From Rhodobacterales bacterium (GTDB lineage Bacteria > Pseudomonadota > Alphaproteobacteria > Rhodobacterales > Rhodobacteraceae): a stretch of DNA of 64,000 nt. The notes beneath the pieces were generated by a model. It did no database searches. It worked only from the letters and a program-made list of their open reading frames with translations, and was not told the DNA's origin. Below, in pieces: positions 37,923 through 46,401 of this stretch (the first letter of the stretch is position 1; every line of letters begins with the position of its first letter). Both the position numbers and the translations under genes were made by a program. The stretch lies in the NCBI GenBank assembly GCA_002748285.1, contig PDSA01000018.1:1-64000 (forward strand), written 5' to 3'.

Positions 37923-38969
37923 CTATACCGCCGCAAGGGCGTTGTTAATATCCTTTAACAGATCGTCGGCATGTTCGATCCCGATGCTCAGACGCACCAG
38001 TCCCGGCGTGATGCCCAGATCGGCGCGGGTCTGTTCTGGTAGGCTTTGATGGGTGGTGGTGGCCGGATGGGTGATCAGGCTTTTGCAGTCGCCCAGATTG
38101 TTGGTGATGGTGAACAGCTCAAGCGCGTTGAGAAAGCGAAACGCTGCCGTCTTGCCCCCGGCAAATTCAAGCGCCAGCAGGTTGCTGCCCCCACTCATCT
38201 GGCGTTTGGCCAGCTCATATTGCGGATGGCTGGGCAGATGCGGGTAGGTGGTTTTGCTCAGCTTGGGATGCTCATCCAGCGCCTGTGCGATTTTCAACGC
38301 GCTATCGGCCATGGCCCGGCAGCGCAAATCCAGCGTTTCCAGCCCCTTGAGCATCACCCAGGCGTTAAACGGGCTGAGCGCGCCGCCGGTGTGTTTCATA
38401 AAAGGCTCGACCGTTTCGCGGATAAAGGCGCGGCTGCCCAAAATCACTCCGCCCAGACAGCGCCCCTGACCGTCAATATGTTTGGTGCTGGAATAGATCA
38501 CCACATCCGCCCCCAGATCAAACGCGTTGGAAAACACCGGGGTGGCAAACACATTATCCACCACCAGCAGCGCCCCGGCCTGCTGGCTTAGCTTGGCCAC
38601 GGCGGCGATATCGACCAGCTCAAGGGTGGGGTTGGCGATGCTTTCGACAAAAACCAGCTTGGTATCCGGGGTGATCGCCTGATCCCAGGCCGCACCGTTG
38701 ACGGCGGCCATGCCCGAGGCACAGGCAAACGCATCCTCACAGCCGTCAAGCGCGGCCATGCGCTCTTCGAACATGCGCGTGGTGGGGTTGCCGTAACGGG
38801 CATAGATGAACTCATCCTTGCCGGATTTCAAAAACCGGGCTTCGGCGGTTTCGGCACTGTCATAGACATAGCCTTGAGTCAGATAGATCGCCTCGGCCAC
38901 CTCGTTGAACTGGCTGCGTTTGATGCCGCAATGCACGGCTTTGGTGCGTTGGTTCCAGTCTTTGTCCAT
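37923..38969 (-). pseudogene. metZ: O-succinylhomoserine sulfhydrylase MetZ with an internal in-frame deletion
   Basis: MetZ joins sulfide to O-succinylhomoserine to make homocysteine. The protein starts MDKDWNQRTKAVHCG and has YSSTKHIDGQGR with the PLP Lys, TGGALSPFNAW and ATTTHQSLP. It is only 348 residues against about 395. The gap is at residue 92 (CASGMAAVNG|AAWDQAIT, about position 38695). It removes the segment that normally carries the GDHVV...ALFGSC block, including the aromatic residue that stacks on PLP. The frame stays open, so a protein is made but is probably inactive. The lesion could be an assembly artefact. A SAM-II riboswitch and terminator precede the gene. Confidence 0.85.
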
Positions 38970-39001
38970 GGTCTTTATCCTCATCCTGGCCGTCTGGGCA
39001 T

Positions 39002-39035
39002 AAAAAAACCCCGAACCGGTGAAAAGGGTTCGGGG
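39002..39035 (-). terminator. Intrinsic terminator in the metZ leader
   Basis: On the minus strand CCCCGAACC pairs perfectly with GGTTCGGGG (39035-39027 with 39017-39009), then seven T follow. The T-run ends 32 bp before the metZ ATG, so the terminator sits between the riboswitch and the gene. It is the likely expression platform for transcription attenuation. Confidence 0.88.
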
Positions 39036-39046
39036 CACAGCCCAAT

Positions 39047-39106
39047 CCTTTTAGCGGTATGTTTCAGATGGCCCGCAATCCGGCTGACAAATCGCCACAT
39101 GCGGTT
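39047..39106 (-). promoter_or_regulatory. SAM-II riboswitch upstream of metZ
   Basis: The minus strand reads GTGGCGATTTGTCAGCCGG, then ATTGCGGGCCAT, then AAACATACCGCTAAAAGG. These match the conserved blocks of the SAM-II pseudoknot: GATTT in loop 1, ATTGC, and AAA-n-GCTAAAAGG at the 3' end. GTGGC can pair with GCCAT as P1. SAM-II elements classically sit before metA, metC and metZ genes in alphaproteobacteria and shut them off when S-adenosylmethionine is plentiful. Boundaries are approximate to a few bases. Confidence 0.85.
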
Positions 39107-39165
39107 GAATAAGGTATAAGGTTTCAGGGGTCAACTGTGGGGGGGAAGGTCAAATCGGTCTTGCC

Positions 39166-40272
39166 CTAGTGTTGAAAGGACTCCAGACATGGTCGACTGT
39201 TTTTCAGATGCCTGTCGACCAGTTTCTTTTGCTGCTTTCCGCTGGGAATGAGGCGAGCGGATTGCAAGGCTGGGTTCCACGCGGCCAATTCTGGAAAAAT
39301 TGACAGAATTTCAGCGCGGGCCCCCGGTGTCAGCCCTTTGAGCGCCTGCGGACCAGTGAGCAAACTTTCACTGGGTGCGCCTTCGGCGAAGATGATTTCG
39401 TGCTGATCGAACAGCAGGTGGAAATACTCGACCGTTTCGACCTGTTCGTCGATAAAGATACCGGGCAGGTTGATCAGCTTGATGGCCGGCACCAGAACCT
39501 CTGACACATCGAACATGCGCCGGGCGACTTTGGAGCGCATCAGCATACGGTGCTGCCGCGAGACCAAAAGATCACGCTTGGGCAAGCCGTTGCCCAATGT
39601 CCCCTGAACAATCCGAATTGGGCGCAGTTTGGTGTTTTGTGCCAGTTGCCCGGCGTTGAATTTGCGTTGCCCGATCCAGCGTATGGTTTGCGGGCCGTGA
39701 TCTTTGGTCAGAACGGTATCGCCGACTCTTAGAGTTTCGATTTTTTGCAGCCCGTTTGGGGTGCTGATTTTGCAGCCCGCAGTAAAACATTGTGGTGTTG
39801 CCAGCGTATTATAGGGCGTTTCCGGGAAATCCTTGGTCGATATAACGGTCAGCGGCACACCAATCGGAGGAAACTCACCCGGCTCTCCAACAAAGGCCAG
39901 CCCTTCAACCGTGCCATAAGCATGGCCGTTGGGGTCCTGCATCGGTTCGTTGATATTAAAACCCAGCAAGGCATACAAATTTCCATCCGGATCCTTTACG
40001 ACGACTTTGTATTCGGCCTCGACCACAAGACCGGCGGCGTATTCTGTCCCATCGTAAGTGATGTCGGATGCGAGGGTTTGGCTTGGATCGTTGTCGTCGA
40101 AAATGTCGTTGTTTACATCATGGATATCGACAGTCACCCAGTTATCACTTTGAAGGGTGATTGTCTGATCGGCAAGATGCGATCCACCGCCTACCGTGTA
40201 GCCGGAGAGTTCTTTGCCCCCGGAAACCGTTACGTTGGACGCTTCCAGCGTATGAATGGTGTGAGTTTGCAT
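39166..40272 (-). CDS. Hint-domain protein, tandem copy A
   Basis: 368 residues. The N-terminal 160 form a beta-rich region (IHTLEASNVTVSGGKELSG). The Hint domain starts at Cys162 (QCFTAGCKISTPNG) with VGDTVLTKDHG, LVSRQHRMLM and FDQHEIIFAEG. The usual Thr after CFTAG is Cys here. It is a paralogue of the adjacent gene at 40555 (same length exactly) and a more distant relative of the gene at 1594. No Sec signal or enzymatic domain is visible. The C-terminal 200 residues differ from copy B at only a few positions, while the N-terminal part has drifted. Confidence 0.88.
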   Translation of the reverse strand: MQTHTIHTLEASNVTVSGGKELSGYTVGGGSHLADQTITLQSDNWVTVDIHDVNNDIFDDNDPSQTLASDITYDGTEYAAGLVVEAEYKVVVKDPDGNLYALLGFNINEPMQDPNGHAYGTVEGLAFVGEPGEFPPIGVPLTVISTKDFPETPYNTLATPQCFTAGCKISTPNGLQKIETLRVGDTVLTKDHGPQTIRWIGQRKFNAGQLAQNTKLRPIRIVQGTLGNGLPKRDLLVSRQHRMLMRSKVARRMFDVSEVLVPAIKLINLPGIFIDEQVETVEYFHLLFDQHEIIFAEGAPSESLLTGPQALKGLTPGARAEILSIFPELAAWNPALQSARLIPSGKQQKKLVDRHLKNSRPCLESFQH

Positions 40273-40343
40273 GTGGTTTACTCTTGAGTTGATGTTTTTC
40301 GGGCTTGCACTACGTCACATTGTTAGCTGTTCCGCATTTTTTT

Positions 40344-40383
40344 TCGCTTAAGGATTGAGCGCGGATTTTATTACAATTTTCAC
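40344..40383 (-). promoter_or_regulatory. Upstream block shared by both tandem Hint genes (copy A)
   Basis: Minus strand TGAAAATT..TA.TAAA.TCCGCGC.CAAT.CTTAAGCGAA lies about 70-110 bp before the start codon. A near-identical block sits at the same distance before copy B. Conservation beyond the coding region suggests a promoter or regulator site containing CTTAAG. Confidence 0.5.
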
Positions 40384-40554
40384 CTTCCGACGGGTGTGCC
40401 TCCGTTCCTTTCGTGGCCTCGTGCTGTTTTGCGTTGTTTCGATGGACCGCGCTCACATGCATGGCGGTTTCATTCCGATGACATACAACCGGTGGTGCCG
40501 CCCGTTCGAAAAAAGCCACATTCGCCACATCAACGGCGATACCGGGCTTTGCGC

Positions 40555-41661
40555 CTAACATGAAAACACCTCCAGACATGGCCGGCTGTTTTTCAGATGC
40601 CTGTAGACCAGTTTCTTTTGCTGCTTTCCGCTGGGAATGAGGCGGGCGGATCGCAAGGCTGGGTTCCATTCGGCCAATTCCGGAAAAATTGACAGAATTT
40701 CAGCGCGTGCCTCCGGTGTCAGCCCTTTGAGCGCCTGCGGACCGGTGAGCAAACTTTCACTGGGTGCGCCTTCGGCGAAGATGATTTCGTGCTGATCGAA
40801 CAGCAGGTGGAAATATTCGACCGTTTCGACCTGTTCGTCGATAAAGATACCGGGAAGGTTGATCAGCTTGATGGCCGGTACCAGAACCTCTGACACATCG
40901 AACATGCGCCGGGCGATTTTTGAACGCATCAGCATACGGTGTTGCCGCGAGACCAAAAGATCACGCTTGGGCAAGCCGTTGCCCAATGCCTCCTTAACAA
41001 TCCGAATTGGGCGCAGTTTGGTGTTTTGTGCCAGTTGCCCGGCGCTGAATTTGCGCTGCCCGATCCAGCGTATGGTTTGCGGGCCGTGATCTTTGGTCAG
41101 AACAGTATCGCCGACTCTTAGAGTTTCGATTTTTTGCAGCCCATTTGGGGTGCTGATTTCACAGCCCGCGGTAAAACATTGCGGCGTTACGAGCGAATCA
41201 TAGGGTGTATCCGGGTAATCTTCGGTCGAGATAACGGTGAGCGGCACACCAATCGGAGGAAACCCGCCAGGCTCTCCGACAAAGGCCAGTCCTTCAACCG
41301 TGCCATAAGCATCGACACCGGGTGGCTGTACCGCTTCATTGATGTTAAAGCCTTGTAGTGTATATATATTTCCGTCCGGATCCTGCACCTCAACCGTGTA
41401 TTCCGGCGTGACAACAAGCCCGGCGTCATGTGTCTCGCCGTTATAGGTGGTCTCCGAGACAAGCGTTTGGTCGGTGTCCCAATCCTCAAAACGGTCGTTG
41501 GAGGTGTCATTGATTTCAACGGCAACCCAGTTGTTGTTGTTCAGGGTGATTGTTTCACCCTCAAGCTGCGATCCATCACCCTCCCAGTACCCGGAAAGCT
41601 CCTTGCCCCCGGATACCGTTATGTTGGAAGCTTCGAGCGTGTAAACAGTGTAAGCCGACAT
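40555..41661 (-). CDS. Hint-domain protein, tandem copy B
   Basis: 368 residues from ATG 41661 (MSAYTVYTLEASNITVSGG); the track's GTG 41709 adds 16 residues absent from copy A. The layout is the same as copy A: beta-rich N-terminus, then a Hint domain beginning QCFTAGCEISTPNG. Start and stop are each exactly 1389 bp from those of copy A, so the repeat unit is gene plus 282 bp of leader. The weak ribosome site (AAGAG-TAAAACAC) is also shared. Function unknown; the same family is often found near secreted repeat proteins in roseobacters. Confidence 0.88.
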   Translation of the reverse strand: MSAYTVYTLEASNITVSGGKELSGYWEGDGSQLEGETITLNNNNWVAVEINDTSNDRFEDWDTDQTLVSETTYNGETHDAGLVVTPEYTVEVQDPDGNIYTLQGFNINEAVQPPGVDAYGTVEGLAFVGEPGGFPPIGVPLTVISTEDYPDTPYDSLVTPQCFTAGCEISTPNGLQKIETLRVGDTVLTKDHGPQTIRWIGQRKFSAGQLAQNTKLRPIRIVKEALGNGLPKRDLLVSRQHRMLMRSKIARRMFDVSEVLVPAIKLINLPGIFIDEQVETVEYFHLLFDQHEIIFAEGAPSESLLTGPQALKGLTPEARAEILSIFPELAEWNPALRSARLIPSGKQQKKLVYRHLKNSRPCLEVFSC

Positions 41662-42237
41662 GTGTTTTACTCTTAAATTTACATTCTTGGAACGTGCATG
41701 ACACCGCACAGCTAGCAGGCGATGATCTATATTCGCTTAAGAATTGGGCGCGGAGTTTAATAGAATTTTCATCGCTTGACGGGTCTTCGCCCCACCTGAA
41801 ACGCAGCTTTTGTATTGTGCCTCGGAGAGGAAAAATCGTCTAGATATTGTGTTTTTGCTCGTTTTCAGCGCGACAGGTGGTATGCCTCATCCCCAAAGCG
41901 CCTGGGTGGCCCGATTGCAGGTCACATTTTGGGTGGCGGCTTTTGCGCATTGGTCGGGCGGGTTGCTCGGATCAGGAAAATACCAATGTTTTTTGTTAAA
42001 TCCTGCTTTTAACAGGGTGCATGATGTGCAGGGCCGGGTGGCGCTGGACGGGGGCGTCTGGCCTGTCGCGGGAAAAACTTTTGAGATATGGTGTGCGGCC
42101 AGGGCGAGTGTGTGGGGTGCAACAGACATTATCAATTTTTCCAGAGACGAGGCAAAGCGGTGGATTGATCTTGCCGCCACCGACTCCGCAGTGCAAATGC
42201 GCTTGACAGCTCGGCTGTGGCGAACCAAACCTTGCCT
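41662..42237. other. 576-bp region between Hint copy B and trkH
   Basis: It contains the divergent leaders. The conserved Hint-leader block recurs at about 41732-41771. The ORF 41810-42259 has no recognisable product, mixed codon use and no ribosome site, so I leave it out. A perfect TTGACA at 42203 has no matching -10 at normal spacing. Confidence 0.5.
41732..41771 (-). promoter_or_regulatory. Upstream block shared by both tandem Hint genes (copy B)
   Basis: Equivalent of the block at 40344, offset by the same 1.39 kb as the genes. It retains TCCGCGC, CAAT and CTTAAGCGAA while the bases between this block and the start codon have diverged, which points to selection on the site. Confidence 0.5.
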
Positions 42238-43686
42238 ATGTTTGATCTGCGCCCTGTAGGATATGTTATTGGCCTGATGGTTGCCATTCTTGGGCTGACC
42301 ATGCTGATCCCTATGGGGTTTGATATTTATTATCAGAACGATCACTGGCCGGTCTTTTTGCAAAGCAGCCTGTTTGTAACGGCTTTCGGAGGCCTCACCG
42401 CGCTGGCCACGGCCAAGCAGTCGCGCAAGGGCTTGGGCGTGCAGCAAACCTTTTTGCTGACCACCGGGGTGTGGTTGGCGCTGCCGATCTTTGGCGCGAT
42501 TCCCTTCATGCTGGGCCCACCCGAAGCGCGGGTGGTGGATGCGTTTTTTGAGGCCATGTCGGGGCTGACCACCACCGGAGCCACCGTATTCAGCGGGCTG
42601 GATGATCTGCCCGAAGGGGTGTTGCTGTGGCGCTCCATGCTGCAATGGTTTGGCGGCATCGGCATCATTGTGGTGGCGATGGTGTTCCTGCCGGAACTGC
42701 GGATTGGGGGGATGCAGATTTTCCGCTCAGAAGCCTTTGATACCATGGGCAAAATCCTGCCCCGCGCCGCCCAGATTGCCGCGCATATTTCGCTGATCTA
42801 TCTGGGGCTGACGGTGGCCTGTTTCATCACCTATGTGGCTTTCGACATGCCCCGCTTCATGGCGCTGAACCATGCGCTGACCACCATGTCCACCGGCGGG
42901 TTTTCCACCCATGATGCGTCCTTTGGCACCTATCAGGGGGCACCGGAATATGTGGCTTCGGTCTATATGATCTTGGCCAGCCTGCCTTTCGTGCGCTATG
43001 TGCAGCTGGTAGCTGGGGTCTCGCGCCCGATTTTTACCGACAGCCAGATCCGCGCCTATCTGATGACCATCGCGACGCTGGTGCTGTGCCTGCTGGTTTA
43101 TCGGGTGGTGGTCAATCAGGACCATCTGGAACATGCATTTCGAGAAGCCCTGTTCAACGTGACCTCGATCATTTCCGGCACCGGCTATGCCAGCGTGGAT
43201 TATCAGCTCTGGGGGGCGTTCCCTGTGGTGTTGTTCTTTTTTATCGGTCTGATTGGCGGTTGTGCGGGCTCAACCGCCTGTTCGGTCAAGATATTCCGCT
43301 ATCAGCTACTGTTTTCGGCTGTTCGGGCGCAGATCGGCAAAATCCACTCGCCGCATGGGGTGTTCAGCACCCGATATGATGGACGTCCGGTGAGTGAAGA
43401 GGTTATGTCTTCGGTGATGGCGTTTTTTGTGATGTTTGTGGTCAGTGTCGGGGTGTTGTCGGTGCTGTTGGGCAGCACCGGGCTGGATTTTGTCACGTCA
43501 GTTTCCGGCGCGGCCACGGCGCTGGCCAATATCGGCCCTGGTTTGGGGGATGTGATCGGGCCGGCGGGCAATTTTTCCAGCCTCGGAGACACCGCGAAAT
43601 GGCTGCTGGCCGCAGGGATGCTGATTGGCCGGCTGGAGCTGATGGTGGTCTATATGATCCTGACGCTGAAATTCTGGCGCGGTTAG
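42238..43686 (+). CDS. trkH: TrkH-family potassium uptake channel subunit
   Basis: 482 residues from ATG 42238 (MFDLRPVGYVIGL, the family start); GTG 42217 would add seven residues. It has ten or so membrane helices and the four filter loops of the SKT family: GLTTTGATV, TTMSTGGFSTH, SIISGTGYAS and ATALANIGPGLG. It takes up K+ with TrkA, which is not in the window. The IGGCAGSTACSVKIFR block is typical. Intact. Confidence 0.93.
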   Translation: MFDLRPVGYVIGLMVAILGLTMLIPMGFDIYYQNDHWPVFLQSSLFVTAFGGLTALATAKQSRKGLGVQQTFLLTTGVWLALPIFGAIPFMLGPPEARVVDAFFEAMSGLTTTGATVFSGLDDLPEGVLLWRSMLQWFGGIGIIVVAMVFLPELRIGGMQIFRSEAFDTMGKILPRAAQIAAHISLIYLGLTVACFITYVAFDMPRFMALNHALTTMSTGGFSTHDASFGTYQGAPEYVASVYMILASLPFVRYVQLVAGVSRPIFTDSQIRAYLMTIATLVLCLLVYRVVVNQDHLEHAFREALFNVTSIISGTGYASVDYQLWGAFPVVLFFFIGLIGGCAGSTACSVKIFRYQLLFSAVRAQIGKIHSPHGVFSTRYDGRPVSEEVMSSVMAFFVMFVVSVGVLSVLLGSTGLDFVTSVSGAATALANIGPGLGDVIGPAGNFSSLGDTAKWLLAAGMLIGRLELMVVYMILTLKFWRG

Positions 43687-43698
43687 AGCGATTTCTCC

Positions 43699-44370
43699 CT
43701 AAAACCACGGCAAAAGCCGCCCGGCGCGAGCCTGATAATCGGTATATTCTGTGCCGAATTGCTGCACCATCATCGCTTCTTCTTTGGGGATGCGCAGAAT
43801 ACACATGGCAGCAAAGGCCGGGATCACCAGCAGCCCGGCAATGCCGTTTTGCAACAGCAAACCCTGCGAGAACGCCGCAACCCAGATCGCGCTATACATC
43901 GGGTGACGTATCTTACGATAGATGCCGGTGGTGACCAGCGTATGCTGTTCGCGCAATTCCAGGCCGGGGCTCCAATTGCGGCCCAGATCGGCATGGCTGC
44001 GCCAGAACAGCCACAGATAGGGCAGTTGCAGCAGCGCACCCAGAATGCTGGCCCAGAGGGGCAGCTGGTAATCGGCAAAATTCATCACCGGAGCCACCAG
44101 ATAAAGCAGCGGCAAAACCATCATGGTGGCAAACATCGCGGTTAGCACGATGGTCTCTGCGCGGTCATTATGGCTGTCGGTGATGGTGTTTTGCCGGTTT
44201 TGCATCGTATAGGGCATTCGGATCAAAACGCTGAGCAAAAAACCCGCCAGCCAGACCATATGTTCCCAGCGAAATTTCTGCCAGCCCAGACTGATACCGA
44301 TTAATATGAGGACGATAAACCCCAATGCTATGGCGATTGATCTGTCCTTAAGCAGTTTTTCATCCTGCAT
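43699..44370 (-). CDS. Membrane methyltransferase of the isoprenylcysteine methyltransferase (ICMT/PEMT) type
   Basis: 223 residues with five or so membrane helices and the C-terminal cofactor region GIYRKIRHPMYSAIW plus PKEEAMMVQQFGTEYTDY, the ICMT/PEMT SAM-binding signature. Substrates in bacteria are generally unknown. AGAGGTG lies six bases before the ATG. It converges with trkH, 12 bp between stops. Confidence 0.85.
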   Translation of the reverse strand: MQDEKLLKDRSIAIALGFIVLILIGISLGWQKFRWEHMVWLAGFLLSVLIRMPYTMQNRQNTITDSHNDRAETIVLTAMFATMMVLPLLYLVAPVMNFADYQLPLWASILGALLQLPYLWLFWRSHADLGRNWSPGLELREQHTLVTTGIYRKIRHPMYSAIWVAAFSQGLLLQNGIAGLLVIPAFAAMCILRIPKEEAMMVQQFGTEYTDYQARAGRLLPWF

Positions 44371-44519
44371 CCCGCACCTCTTATCCGTTGATGTGAAAGG
44401 GCTGGCGCAGATCGGCTGGCAATTCTGGAGGCAGGCTAGCAGCTCTGATGGCGGGGTTCAATAACGCTTCAGGGCCCGCGCGGGGCCCTGAAATCATGCG
44501 TTTGGGATGTAGTGGCCGC

Positions 44520-46265
44520 TCAGTTCCAGCATTGCACCAGCACGGTCAGATCACGGCCCAGATCGGTCAGATCTTCGGGGGCCATGGCGCCAACCGATTG
44601 ATGCACGGAAATGCTGATGCCGTTCTCGGCCAGAATTTCCCCCAGTGCTTCGGCGCTGAGCGCGAAATTGACATTGCCGGGCAGGGCTTTGCCATTCCCC
44701 TGCACTTTGGGCAGCAACATGCCCAGCACCCGGCCGCCCATATCAAACACCGGCCCGCCCACATCGCCATCTTGCGTGTTCAGCATCAGGCGGCGCAGCT
44801 GTGGTTCTCCGTTCAGCCCGCGAATGTCAGACAACCGGCCAAAGGTCATGGTCGCCGCGCCCAATGCGCCCTCATAGGAATACCCAGCCACGGCCACTTC
44901 GGAATTCAGCCGTGGCACCTGACTGCGGAAATCAGCATGGGCATCGGGAAACAGGTTCTGGCCCGGGCTCAGCAGGGCGATGCCCAGAGCCTCATCGGCA
45001 AAAGACACCTTGGCCGCGAACCCATCCAGCGTGATGCGCTGACAGTTCTGTACTGCGTCATAGGTGGTCAGCGCCTTGCCCGCGCCATCGACATAAAAAC
45101 CCGAGCGCGACAGGCTGGGTTGGCGGATTTCCAGCCCGGCCAGCAAATCAATGCGTTGTTCTTGGTGATGCGCCCCCAGACTGTCATCCAGCGCGGTCTC
45201 GCCGATGGCTTTAAAGCTGGCCTTCATCGCCTTGACCACATGGGCGCGGCGTTTTTCATCATTTTGCGGCCAGATCAGGGTAAAGCCCTTGATCATCCCG
45301 CCTTTGAGCGCAGCATAGGTGTAGGAATGGATCTTGTCATTCTGACCGCTCAGCTCAAAGCTGGATTTCTTGCGCTCACGCGCCCCCTGCATCGGTACGA
45401 TTTCCAGAGTCTGCATGATGTCATACAGCCCAAACAGGCTATCCTGATCGCCGGCTTGCGAGATCAGCAGCACTTTGACACCGCTATCGGTTTTGGAATC
45501 GTAATGCACAAAAGGCGGCTCGTATCGGCCAAACCCAACCAGCGCGGTGGGCATGTCAATCTCGATCCCGGCCTGCTCATCCAGAACCGTTTTCATGCCA
45601 ATGCTGGACAGCACTCGCGTATAGGATTTCACCAACTCATCGCGCTGTTTGCTGGTCAGAATGCCGGTGGGCTCATAGCCCATATGCTGTTGATAAGCGG
45701 CCATCGAACGTCTTGTGCCGCGGCCAAAGGCACCATCAATGGCGGCGTTATAAAACCCCTCCCATTGCAGGGCGGTTTGCAGCAATTTGCGCTGCTCGCG
45801 GCTCAGCTTTTGTTCGCTTCTGCGGGCCTGTTTCGGGGTTTCATCCGGCAGGGCCGCAGGCTGAGGGGCGGCTGTGTTGCTGTCTGCAACCGGGGGCGTA
45901 ACGGCCACCGGGGGTTGCAGGCGGGTATTGGCACCGACCGGCCAGAATTGCTGGCGAAAGGTTTTGCCATCAACCACAAAGCTGTCCCGTGGGATCAGAT
46001 TTTCGCGGCGCAGCTGGAGGCGGCGCAGTCTCGCCCCCTCTTCGGTGAACGGGCCAAGCACGATCGCATACCAGCCCGAGCCAATGGCAAAGCCGTTCAC
46101 GTTCTGAAATACGCCGGCATAAGCCTGCGAGCGGCTTTTGGCCTGACGCAAAGAAGGCTGCGCTTCGATCTGAATCCATGAATTCTGCGTGGTTTGTTGC
46201 GCCTCAACGCTGGCGGCAAAGTTCGCCATGACGGCAAACATCACCCAAAAGAAAAACTGTTTCAT
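44520..46265 (-). CDS. Secreted trypsin-fold protein with SPOR-like and peptidoglycan-binding domains, catalytic residues apparently lost
   Basis: 581 residues from ATG 46265, preceded by AGGAGGGG. Signal peptide MKQFFFWVMFAVMANFAASVEA; then a SPOR-like repeat (WIQIEAQ...YAIVLGPF), a PG_binding_1 domain (LQTALQWEGFYNAAIDGAFGRGTR, about 130-190) and a C-terminal chymotrypsin-like domain. Where active enzymes have TAHV the sequence reads TTYDAVQNC, and the GDSGGP motif reads GDVGGPVFD. Catalytic His and Ser are therefore missing. It is likely a cell-wall-associated binding protein rather than a protease. The domain order is typical of a family found in Rhodobacteraceae. Confidence 0.85.
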   Translation of the reverse strand: MKQFFFWVMFAVMANFAASVEAQQTTQNSWIQIEAQPSLRQAKSRSQAYAGVFQNVNGFAIGSGWYAIVLGPFTEEGARLRRLQLRRENLIPRDSFVVDGKTFRQQFWPVGANTRLQPPVAVTPPVADSNTAAPQPAALPDETPKQARRSEQKLSREQRKLLQTALQWEGFYNAAIDGAFGRGTRRSMAAYQQHMGYEPTGILTSKQRDELVKSYTRVLSSIGMKTVLDEQAGIEIDMPTALVGFGRYEPPFVHYDSKTDSGVKVLLISQAGDQDSLFGLYDIMQTLEIVPMQGARERKKSSFELSGQNDKIHSYTYAALKGGMIKGFTLIWPQNDEKRRAHVVKAMKASFKAIGETALDDSLGAHHQEQRIDLLAGLEIRQPSLSRSGFYVDGAGKALTTYDAVQNCQRITLDGFAAKVSFADEALGIALLSPGQNLFPDAHADFRSQVPRLNSEVAVAGYSYEGALGAATMTFGRLSDIRGLNGEPQLRRLMLNTQDGDVGGPVFDMGGRVLGMLLPKVQGNGKALPGNVNFALSAEALGEILAENGISISVHQSVGAMAPEDLTDLGRDLTVLVQCWN

Positions 46266-46401
46266 TACCCCTCCTGTTCGCTTCTGCCGGGCAGCTTCCC
46301 CTTGCCCTTTGCGAGTCACTGAACTTCTCATTAGCGCCCTGTGCCGGGCTTTGCACCCAAAATATCGCATTACCGGGCCAAACCGGCCCCAAATGTGGTA
46401 A

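Noticed and set aside
42203-42208. Perfect TTGACA as a trkH promoter
   Set aside because: No suitable -10 box at 16-18 bp spacing.
41810-42259. 149-aa plus-strand ORF before trkH
   Set aside because: No ribosome site, no recognisable domain, mixed codon use; overlaps the trkH start.
44448-46181. 577-aa plus-strand ORF opposite the pseudo-protease gene
   Set aside because: Antisense shadow of a gene with signal peptide and recognisable domains.
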